From the NCBI GenBank assembly GCA_949372875.1, contig CASIAW010000001.1, positions 186,001 through 250,000 on the forward strand: 64,000 bases of DNA, in the 5' to 3' direction. Both the position numbers and the translations under genes were made by a program. Shown here in pieces: positions 41,422 through 50,500 of the stretch (positions are counted from its first letter, which is position 1; every line of letters begins with the position of its first letter). The DNA is from Candidatus Poseidoniaceae archaeon. GTDB lineage: Archaea; Thermoplasmatota; Poseidoniia; Poseidoniales; Poseidoniaceae. The notes under the pieces are model-generated. The model saw only the letters and a program-made list of their open reading frames with translations, ran no database searches and was not told the origin of the DNA.

Positions 41422-42375
41422 ATGGCCCCCGGTTCAAAGGTAGACTCTTTACCGTTCCATCCTGCGAAGATTCTTTCGTGGAAATCTGGTTACGTCGGAG
41501 TTGGGATTGATGGGGAGTTCCTTGCACTCGATTTGAATTTGGAAAAGATAGGAGAGGTGAAAAAGCCATTTCCATGCCCTGCCCAGCAAGTTACTGTTCT
41601 TGACAATCAATTGATTGCGACATGGGTTGACCATGAATTAATGCTGGCCAGAATGGCTTCTTTTGCACTCGCTGAGCCATTCGAAAATGGACCTGAACGA
41701 GGCGAACTGAGGGTGCGAACCACCATCGATGCAGCACTTCATCCAGCCCAGAACATATGGTCGCATGTCCTCGATTCTGAACCACTCACACTTTGTTCAA
41801 ATGATGAGCAATTTGTATTTATTCTTTGGAAGAAAGGAATCTATGCCATGGGGAAAGGCACTGGCGAAGAGTGGAGAAAACCTGAACCCTTGTGGCCTGA
41901 ACTTGAAAAATTACCAAATGCGGAAAGCATTGTTTCTTCATCGATTCAAGGACAACAACTCCATGTTTGGTCGAAAGGTGGTGGCCATAAAATATACCAA
42001 TGCCAAACTGGAGAATCACTTCTCTCTGAAATTGTTCCGTTCGATGATATTCTCGAATCAGTTCACAGTGACGGAGATAACCACTTGCTTTGCTACCAAA
42101 GCGGCCAAGTTGCTTTGTACAACTCCAACGGCATACAGAAAACTGTCGAATTGAATGGGCCAGCTCAACATGCGCTTTGGAACAATGAACAACAATCGTG
42201 GCATATTGCTGGGTGGAGAGAAGAAGCACGCATCTCTCTAGGTGAACATCACAGCACACCGATAAATGAAATCCCAGTGCAAATAGTACAACACAAGGGT
42301 TCAACCCTGTTACTGCTGAATGATGGCTCCTTTTCTGAGTCGTCATATCCAATCAGTTCGCAAGCCGAAGTATAA
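41422..42375 (+). CDS. Hypothetical protein, possibly beta-propeller-like
   Basis: Long ORF; repeated beta-strand/turn pattern with W/G spacing; no confident family. Confidence 0.6.
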   Translation: MAPGSKVDSLPFHPAKILSWKSGYVGVGIDGEFLALDLNLEKIGEVKKPFPCPAQQVTVLDNQLIATWVDHELMLARMASFALAEPFENGPERGELRVRTTIDAALHPAQNIWSHVLDSEPLTLCSNDEQFVFILWKKGIYAMGKGTGEEWRKPEPLWPELEKLPNAESIVSSSIQGQQLHVWSKGGGHKIYQCQTGESLLSEIVPFDDILESVHSDGDNHLLCYQSGQVALYNSNGIQKTVELNGPAQHALWNNEQQSWHIAGWREEARISLGEHHSTPINEIPVQIVQHKGSTLLLLNDGSFSESSYPISSQAEV

Positions 42376-42395
42376 CTGATACAGTATAGACCAAG

Positions 42396-42404
42396 CATTA
42401 TATG
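42396..42404 (+). promoter_or_regulatory. Putative TATA box (attATATGcc) about 26 nt before ATG; leaderless transcript possible
   Basis: AT-rich TATA-like element centred about -26 from ATG 42427, with no SD visible. Confidence 0.35.
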
Positions 42405-42426
42405 CCATTGCAGGAATTTTTAAAAC

Positions 42427-45348
42427 ATGGATACGAAAATACTGGTTGTCAGCGGCGTTCTAGCACTGCTTATGGTGAGTTCAGGTTTTGTACTCATGAT
42501 CGATGAGACCAGTAATGATGAGGACACTCAAAATATGGAGCAGCAACAGGATTTAACTCCGGATGAAAATGTACCACCACAATTGTTTAATTCGGATCAA
42601 TATACGCACGCTTGGGACAACCAAAATGCGAGTATTGAAGGTTTTATTCTCGATGAAGAGAGTTCAACTGCAACTGTTAATGTCATCATTTTGGATTCAA
42701 ACACACTCCAAGAGATAGGTGAAGTACGTTCGATAAGTCCCTCAAGAGACGGAGAATGGTCACTGCTGACCGAATTTGCACAGCCAGGAACATGGCTTGT
42801 TCAGATTCAAGCGATAGATTCTTCCGGCTTAAGCAGTGAAGTCTCAATGGCACAGTTAACTGTTGAGGCACCGCAGGAAGAAGATGTCGTTCTGTCAACA
42901 CTTTGGATTCAACCCGAGGAAAATTCAAGCATCGGTACGCTTCAAGGATTGATGTTGCACATGTTCCCCTCTACCTGTTCTATTGAATTCCACCCCCTTG
43001 GACAAAGTCCTGCTCGTCTTATTGACGGTGACGAAAATTCAACGACTGGAGAATACAGCATGTTCGTCAATACATCCTATCACAATACAATCGGTGATTT
43101 AATTGCCTCATGCGGACTGTTTTCTCAATCAACCTCGACAATCAGACTCAACCTTCCAGTACCACCTGAGACTGAAACTGACTTGGACAGTGACGGCGTG
43201 CTTGATGATGCTGACGATTGTGATTCTACTCCTGAAGGAGAACCAGTCTATGCCACTGGATGTTCTGACTCAGAAACCGATGGAGACCTGGACGGTGTCA
43301 TGAATGATATGGACGTTTGTCCAAACACACCGACGTCAGAAACAGTCGATAACCAAGGGTGTGCTGAATCTCAGAAAGATGAAGATACAGATGGCGTGAA
43401 TAACGTTCTTGATTTGTGCCCCAATACTCCTGTTACAGAATCTGTAGATACTTCTGGCTGTTCAGCCTCGCAAAAAGACGACGATGGTGACGGAGTGACG
43501 AACGATATCGATGAATGTCCCACTACACCGGCAGGTGAGGCTGTTGATGCCGTAGGATGTGCGATAACCCCCCCGACTCCCACATCGATGAAAATCCTCG
43601 CACTTCACGGAGGTGGCGACTCAGCTTCAGGATTAGCATCACAACAAGGAATGCAAGACCTTGTAGATGCCTTGCCTGAATTTGAATTTATATTTGCAAG
43701 TACTCCGGAAAGTGGAAATGTTTGGTATCAAGACCCGCCAGGTGGCAAAGGTGAGCCAACAACAGACCCAGATTGGGCTGATTTGTCCATTGCATATCTT
43801 GACCAAATGGTTTTAGATAATGGACCATTTTATGGTTTGATTGGCTACTCACAAGGATCAGCAATGATCCCCGTCTATCTTGCAAATACTCAGAACACCT
43901 TTGACAGAGTCATGCTTTACAACGGTTACTTGCCAACAACGCATCACGGCTTGATGGACACGATTGATGATGCAGCACCATTTTCGACTCCTGCAATGAT
44001 TTTTTCAGGTGAAAATGACGGGGCTTTCAAAGACCTTGCACCTGCCCTTGCCCAGAAGTTTAGTGGCTCGCTTGATTTGCACAGCCAAACCGCTGGGCAC
44101 CACTTGCCTTACGAAACTGACCAACATTTCGACCAAATTCTTACCTTCATTCGTGCAGGAATTGAGACCTTTGACCCTGTTGATTCATGGTATTGTCAAG
44201 ATGGTTCTGGCCCATGGATCAAGGACTATAACGGTGATGGAAACGGATACACCGCGAACTCAAATGGCGTAAGCAGTGCTGGTGGAAGTGGTTCAGGCCC
44301 TTGGTTCCAATGTCAAGTCTCGGTGACCGTTCAAAATGATGAGATGATTGTTGTGAGTAATGGAATACCAAATCATGATTTCTTGAGTACAATGGGTTGT
44401 TGCGCACCAGAGATGGATTACACAACCACTTTCCCACTTAATCCAGTTAACGACACATCAGGAGGTCACGACACGTCAAACTGTCCTGCTTCTGCAGGCC
44501 GATGGGAATGCGTCCCCGACAGAGGAACAGTTGCCATGTCGGTGAATGGAGCACCAATATTTGGTCCTGAAGAAGGACCTGGAGGGGATGCAGTTGCTCT
44601 TCACTTTGATTATTTTAACGAAGACCGGCAACCGATTGTTCTTGGATGGTGCACGGGTCACTCTGCCGGACCGAATGGATACCACTACCACTATGATGCA
44701 AACTGTGTCTATTGGGAGCCAGAATCCGGAGAGACTATGGAAGACTATGATCCCTCTAAAATTAAGAGCGATGAACACAGTCCAATTATTGGATGGGCAT
44801 TCGATGGCTACCCGATTTATGGGATGTATGGATACAATGAGGACCAATCCACATTGAAAGCAATTACTTCTTCTTACGGAATTGAGAGAACACAAGAGGG
44901 TGGAGACCAAGGATACAACGGAATCGATGATTGGAATTACATTGATGGTTCCGGTGATTTAGACGAATGCAACGGAAGATTCGGGCCAACACCTGAATAT
45001 CCGGATGGAATTTACCATTACGTTAGCACCCCACTCTCAGGATCACCAACAATGGTAACTGACACAAATGGTCAAACAGTTGGCATGATTGGTTTCCCTT
45101 ATTTCCTCCTCTGCTACCACGGTATCGCTGATGTCGCTGGGCAAGATGTCGGTGGCGGCCAAGGTGGCGGCGGAGGCGGAGGCCCTCCTGGTGGTAATGC
45201 AGCACAAACTCTGTATTCACATATGCCTGAACTCATTGATTCGGATGAAGAGAGAAACAATTTGCAAGCAGTGCTTTGGAACTCGACTTGGATTCTTTTC
45301 ATTCTCATCGGAGCTGCTTTTTACCGTGGTTATCGAAAAAGAGACTGA
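42427..45348 (+). CDS. Surface protein: signal + Ig-like region + TSP3/OmpA-type repeats + FSH1-type serine hydrolase + YHYH domain + Gly-rich linker + C-terminal TM
   Basis: Repeats D.DGDGVTNDIDECPTTPAGEAVDAVGC; hydrolase MKILALHGGG..GLIGYSQGSA..SGENDGAF..AGHHLPYE; YHYH motifs GYHYHYDANC, SPIIGWAFDGYPIYGMYGY, LDECNGRFGPTPEYPDGIYHYV. Confidence 0.88.
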   Translation: MDTKILVVSGVLALLMVSSGFVLMIDETSNDEDTQNMEQQQDLTPDENVPPQLFNSDQYTHAWDNQNASIEGFILDEESSTATVNVIILDSNTLQEIGEVRSISPSRDGEWSLLTEFAQPGTWLVQIQAIDSSGLSSEVSMAQLTVEAPQEEDVVLSTLWIQPEENSSIGTLQGLMLHMFPSTCSIEFHPLGQSPARLIDGDENSTTGEYSMFVNTSYHNTIGDLIASCGLFSQSTSTIRLNLPVPPETETDLDSDGVLDDADDCDSTPEGEPVYATGCSDSETDGDLDGVMNDMDVCPNTPTSETVDNQGCAESQKDEDTDGVNNVLDLCPNTPVTESVDTSGCSASQKDDDGDGVTNDIDECPTTPAGEAVDAVGCAITPPTPTSMKILALHGGGDSASGLASQQGMQDLVDALPEFEFIFASTPESGNVWYQDPPGGKGEPTTDPDWADLSIAYLDQMVLDNGPFYGLIGYSQGSAMIPVYLANTQNTFDRVMLYNGYLPTTHHGLMDTIDDAAPFSTPAMIFSGENDGAFKDLAPALAQKFSGSLDLHSQTAGHHLPYETDQHFDQILTFIRAGIETFDPVDSWYCQDGSGPWIKDYNGDGNGYTANSNGVSSAGGSGSGPWFQCQVSVTVQNDEMIVVSNGIPNHDFLSTMGCCAPEMDYTTTFPLNPVNDTSGGHDTSNCPASAGRWECVPDRGTVAMSVNGAPIFGPEEGPGGDAVALHFDYFNEDRQPIVLGWCTGHSAGPNGYHYHYDANCVYWEPESGETMEDYDPSKIKSDEHSPIIGWAFDGYPIYGMYGYNEDQSTLKAITSSYGIERTQEGGDQGYNGIDDWNYIDGSGDLDECNGRFGPTPEYPDGIYHYVSTPLSGSPTMVTDTNGQTVGMIGFPYFLLCYHGIADVAGQDVGGGQGGGGGGGPPGGNAAQTLYSHMPELIDSDEERNNLQAVLWNSTWILFILIGAAFYRGYRKRD

Positions 45349-45357
45349 GGGTTTGAA

Positions 45358-45987
45358 GTGGACAAACTCATCTTTGTCGTCGCCGTCCTGATGCTCAATG
45401 CTGGATGCTTGAGTCCACAGGAAATCGATATTTTCGAAGGCCAAGATGTCAATCCTGCTCAGCCTTACCGCGTCTTTGATTTACAAGATAACAACGACTC
45501 ACGATTTAATTCGTCTGTGTTGAATGGAAATATTGTGGTGTTTGGCTTTATCTATACGAATTGTCCAAATTATTGTCCAACGACAACTGCGGATATGAAG
45601 TGGATTCAATCCCAGTTGAGTGAGCAAGAACGTTCCAATACCAGTTTCATATCTGTAACGGTCGATCCGTGGCGTGATGGTCCATTCGGTCTTACTCAGT
45701 ACATGGATGAATACAACGTGACTTGGCCACACTTGACAACAACGGTTGAAACACTCGAAAGCCTTTCGCATATCGAAAGAGTCTGGACTGATTTCTCGAT
45801 TGGACTCATTCTCACTGAAGCGAATAACAGTACTGATTTAGGAAGAGGGCATTCTTTGTATTACGACATCGAACATACCAACGGATTAGTTTTGGTCGAT
45901 GAAACGGGTCTGCAGCGAGTGCGCTGGACGCATGACAATTGGAGTCCCGAAGGAATCTTAAGCGATTTACGTTCACTGATGAACTAA
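45358..45987 (+). CDS. SCO1/SenC family copper-binding lipoprotein
   Basis: Lipobox LMLNAGC; VFGFIYTNCPNYCPTTTADM (CxxxC), ITVDPWRDGP, YDIEHTNGLVLVDETG (distal His). GTG start. Confidence 0.88.
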   Translation: MDKLIFVVAVLMLNAGCLSPQEIDIFEGQDVNPAQPYRVFDLQDNNDSRFNSSVLNGNIVVFGFIYTNCPNYCPTTTADMKWIQSQLSEQERSNTSFISVTVDPWRDGPFGLTQYMDEYNVTWPHLTTTVETLESLSHIERVWTDFSIGLILTEANNSTDLGRGHSLYYDIEHTNGLVLVDETGLQRVRWTHDNWSPEGILSDLRSLMN

Positions 45988-45990
45988 AAA

Positions 45991-46173
45991 TCATTCATTA
46001 TTGACTGTGTATCCACATCGACCGCAGGACTTGCGATCTTTGTGAACAGCGAGGAATACACCAGGACCACATCCAGGGTCTGGACAGAACTCAGCATTAC
46101 GAGTCAAGGTTCCGTCTTCATTGACGGTATACTTGGACCACTTTGCGCCAGGTTTTGGACCGTCACCCATCAC
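45991..46173 (-). CDS. rps27ae: 30S ribosomal protein S27ae
   Basis: [46 protein letters not shown] zinc-binding signature. Confidence 0.93.
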   Translation of the reverse strand: MMGDGPKPGAKWSKYTVNEDGTLTRNAEFCPDPGCGPGVFLAVHKDRKSCGRCGYTVNNE

Positions 46174-46502
46174 TCGTCACCTCCGTTGTCTGATGATGCT
46201 TCTTGGGCTGGAGCACCGGAATTTGAACGGAATTGTTCGTGCCGCTTGTGAATAAACTCAGGTTCAACCTTCATTGAAAGAGCATCAGCATAGATGAATG
46301 CCTTTCCGGTAGTAAGTGGTTGTCCAAAGCGTGTGTTACATTCTTTCACGACGACGCAATCAGGATTTGAACCCGGTTCAAGTGTTTTTACAAGGTCCAT
46401 AACCGCTTTGCGGGATGGAGTTGCTTGGCCTTCATGCTGCCAGCGGAAATTAATTTCCACTCGGTTGAGTAATTTGTTTTCTTTACGTGATACTATTTCC
46501 AT
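46170..46502 (-). CDS. rps24e: 30S ribosomal protein S24e
   Basis: [43 protein letters not shown]; 4-nt overlap with rps27ae. Confidence 0.93.
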   Translation of the reverse strand: MEIVSRKENKLLNRVEINFRWQHEGQATPSRKAVMDLVKTLEPGSNPDCVVVKECNTRFGQPLTTGKAFIYADALSMKVEPEFIHKRHEQFRSNSGAPAQEASSDNGGDE

Positions 46503-46516
46503 TTCCTTCATCTCCT

Positions 46517-46720
46517 TCAACGGATGCTTACTTTGAGGGCATACTTCCCTGGTCGGTCAATCTTCAATCGCTTTGCAATTTCAGAGCGATTAGGATTCAT
46601 AATGATGACATATCCTTGGTGTTCCATTGAAACACGAGCAGTAGGACAACGGGAGCACATTTCGACTCCATCTTCGAGAACGAGGTGACATTCACCGCAT
46701 GCAAAAGGAACTTTAGCCAT
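46517..46720 (-). CDS. spt4: Transcription elongation factor Spt4 / RNAP subunit E''
   Basis: MAKVPFACGECHLVLEDGVEMCSRC...YVIIMNPNRSEIAKRLKIDRPGKYALKV; GAGGTGA SD. Confidence 0.93.
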   Translation of the reverse strand: MAKVPFACGECHLVLEDGVEMCSRCPTARVSMEHQGYVIIMNPNRSEIAKRLKIDRPGKYALKVSIR

Positions 46721-46730
46721 ACTTGTCACC

Positions 46731-47285
46731 TCACTGGTTGTCGTCTTCTCCGAGCCAATCGTGGCATCCAAGACCTGGTTGTTTACTGGTCAGACCAATC
46801 TTCGAGCGTCGAGGGTCGGATGTGTCTGGTGAAAGTGAAACAATTCGTGCACGAACAGAGTCGCCAACACCGATACTTCGTTCGGACTTACGACCTTGGA
46901 TAACACCAGCTCCGACGTTAGCCTCAACTTGGTCTTCCATGATTTGGGACTTGTGAAGGAGTGCTTCCATTGGGCCAATTCGAACGAAAGCGCCGAATTC
47001 ATTGACTTCAGAAACTGCGCCTTCGACAACTTCGTAATCATCCATGCAAAACAGAACTGCATCAAATCGAACACGTTGGTAAATTGCTCCATCGCCGTGT
47101 ATGATTCGCCCACGGCCGAGAGGTTCGTGGTTTGAGGTTACAAGAATGAAGCGGTTATCGTCATCAAATCGACCTTCAAAGGCAGTCATTGAGAGCCGGT
47201 CGATATGGTCGTTAAGGGATGCTCCCTTACGCATGTACTCAGCTGGAATGCGAATCGTGTCTTCCTTTGTGACAATTTTATACAT
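46731..47285 (-). CDS. rpo7: DNA-directed RNA polymerase subunit E' (Rpo7)
   Basis: MYKIVTKEDTIRIPAEYM..., GDGAIYQRVRFDAVLF, S1 domain EGAVSEVNEFGAFVRIGPMEALLHKSQI; GAGGTGA SD. Confidence 0.94.
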   Translation of the reverse strand: MYKIVTKEDTIRIPAEYMRKGASLNDHIDRLSMTAFEGRFDDDNRFILVTSNHEPLGRGRIIHGDGAIYQRVRFDAVLFCMDDYEVVEGAVSEVNEFGAFVRIGPMEALLHKSQIMEDQVEANVGAGVIQGRKSERSIGVGDSVRARIVSLSPDTSDPRRSKIGLTSKQPGLGCHDWLGEDDNQ

Positions 47286-47561
47286 GGGGTTCACCTCTAG
47301 CCGTTCTCAAAAAAAGCATAGATGAAGAAGGAGTGGGAAACCCATTCCGTCCTTCACCGGCGTATGCCTCGGGAGAGAAGTCGACCGTAGTCATTCTCGC
47401 CACTGACGACCCCTATTTAATGCACTCGCATAAGAAAGGGTTGACTGCGAATAAAAAATCCATCCAGTATCTCGCTATGAGGATATGGAAAAAGCCTCTG
47501 AATCACTGATTTTTAACTCACATCGCCATAAGCCATAACAACCCCCCGATGCCCCTTCAAT

Positions 47562-50500
47562 GTGATGACCAGTAAGCGAATGCAGCGCACGGGCAAAATA
47601 GCCTACGCAATAGTGCCACTGCTTCTGCTTATACTCGCGTCAGTTTCCCCAGTCCTATTGAGCACAATTCAGTCAGAGAAATCACTCAATGAGACTCCAC
47701 AGTTGATGCAAACATCAGGTAATGAATCGTGGCTTGGTGATACACAGCCATGGGGCCAATATGCCCGAACGCCGACACGCAATGGCACCATGCCAGCACA
47801 TGGTCCGGATGGTGGACCTGGAGAAGGCAGTGTAGATGATGTGACAATCTACGGAATCATTGACAGTCCGACTGTTAACTGGGTCGGACGTGATGGTGGA
47901 GGCGATTCATATGGTTCGATCATTGCTGATTTCTCACAAAGTGTGACTGCCCCTAATGCCGCAATAGAACGGTGTGGAAAAGACGAATTGTTTGCCGTTA
48001 CAGTTTACAACGACGGGACCGAAAGTTATCTGACGATACTTTCAGGTGACGATGCAAAAACTGCATGGGAAGTGAATCTTGGTCAGACCAATGAGGTACG
48101 TTCAACGCCCATTGTTCATGATATCGACGCCGATGGAAAACCAGAAATTATCGTTGTTTACGACACTTCCAGCGCATTACAGATAGAAATGTGGTCCCCT
48201 GAGTTATCGTGTACGGAATCAGGGTGGCAAAAATCTGGCCACAGCAATGAGAAAGTTTGGAGTTACAGTGACAGCGACTACCGAATTGGCATATCCAGCC
48301 CCCATACACCCTCCAGCCAAACGAATCATCGCTCTGTAACGCAACCGCTTCTTGCTGACTTGGAACTCGATGGTACCCCTGAATTGGTGCTCGCAGTCGT
48401 AGATGAAAGTTCAGAAGACCCGACAGTTCTGTCGTTCTCACTTACCACCAGTGTCCCATCAGACCCAGACTGGGATGTCTCCCTTGATCGAGGAACCCAC
48501 CCCTCGGACCCCACATGGGCGGCACTGGATAGTTCAACAACAGCGATTGTTTTAACCACGATTGACTCAAACTCAGGAAACATGTGGGTTTGGCGTATAG
48601 ATGGGGCATCTGGCTCTCTTGATTGGGAACGAGTAGCATTGCAAGGAACAGACTCCGATTCAGATTCACCACGCCTCCGACTACCAGGTCCAGTCATTGT
48701 TCAACTGGACAACGATGATGCGCCAGAGATGATTCTAACCGTGCCAACTGACTCGAACGGCGCCACATCAGGTAGCGGAGCACGTTTCATTGGCATGGAG
48801 CTCACTTCAACCAGTGAAATTTTCAACTTTAGAGCACAAAACGGCTACGCTGATGCCCAACCGTTACCAATCGATACCTCGGGAGATGGACTCCATGACC
48901 GACTTTGTTGGGTCACATGGTATTCCGAATCGTCAATCAGTTTCAACCGCAAGGGTATGACTGGTTGTCATGACATCAGCTTGACAACTCCTCTGAAAGA
49001 ATGGACTCGGGACCTTCAGCGCGGCAACGGTAATGACAACGATGAAATTGCTGTATCTTCACCAATTTGGATGGACATCAACGGAGATGACAAACCAGAA
49101 ATCATCGTTGCTTTCGGACAAAGGCTCTGGGGATTTGATGGTGACACTGGAGCATCTGCAGATATCAATAATGCTTGGTCTTCACCTCTAGCAATGCCGC
49201 ACAGAGTGTGGGCAAGTCCTGCTGTAGCCGATATGGATGGCGACGGAATACTCGATATACTGGTCGGTGACATACTGGTCTCACAAAGTGATGCGGACTT
49301 TGCTCCACTCGCAGACCAGAGAGGAATTAGTTTCAATCCCACAGAACCCGACCCTGGCCAACAAGTAACGATCACCGGACAATTTTCGAACATTGGAACC
49401 ATCGAAAATGATGATGACTTAGATGTAGTGCTTATGCTCAACGGAAATGAAATCGCACGAGAAAGATTTGACGATGTAGAACCTGTATCGCCTTCTGGTG
49501 AAGGCGGGCCGCTAACGTTCAGTGCTGTCATCACTGCTGAACTAGGAATCCACAATGTTACAATGATACTCGACGTGAATGGCAACATTACCGAGTCTCG
49601 TGAAGACAATAACATGGCGACTACGGAGTTAACTATCGTTGAGCCATACGTTGCTCGCATTGACTTGCCTATCGACACACCCCGTATTTCACCTGGATCA
49701 ACAGAGGTGGTTTCTGTGGAGTTGCTCGCATTGGGCTCTAGAACTGCAGATTGGACCCTTTCATGGGATGACAGCGCCCTGCCGAGTGGGTGGACCTTTG
49801 ATCTCGCTAATGGTGCTGATATTCAACCAACATTAACTCCAAACACTCCAGTGAATATTGCCTTTAATGCCGGAATACCAAATGATGCTCTGGGAGACGA
49901 GAACAGTTTTATCGATTTTACGTTAACATTAGATCAGGACAGCACGATTACTACAGAAATCCAAATGCCGATTGAAGTCTTACGGACACGAGGTTTGTCG
50001 GTAACTGGACCATCTGGTCTCGGGATGAGCCAAGGATATGGACGCATTCAAGGTGTAGCCAATGCTTGGATGGTGGTAGAAAATCTTGGAAATGCCCAAG
50101 AGTCTACAACATCAATCGATTGGACTGCCCCATCATGGGGAGGTTCTCCTTCGCTACACAATGCTGAAGGCGACGAGATATTTGCATTGACGCTTAATCC
50201 AAAAGAGGATATTGAACTGTTTGCCCACTTGGATGTTCCCGTAAGCGCGAGTTTAGGTTCAACGACTTCGACCACACTTACACTCTGTATCGGCAGTGGA
50301 AGTGAGACGCTCTGTCAAGAATTGGAGATTCTTTTTACAGCCGTAACAACAACTGTTTCTCCCGTTCACTCCCGCAGCCTGCCAAATACTACATTGTCAT
50401 GGGAGATTCATGCTGACTTGCCAGAAAGTGGTATTCTTCAGTGGAATATGGTCGATGCGCAAATGGTCATGACAAATTGGCAATGGTCGACCTCCGGGGA

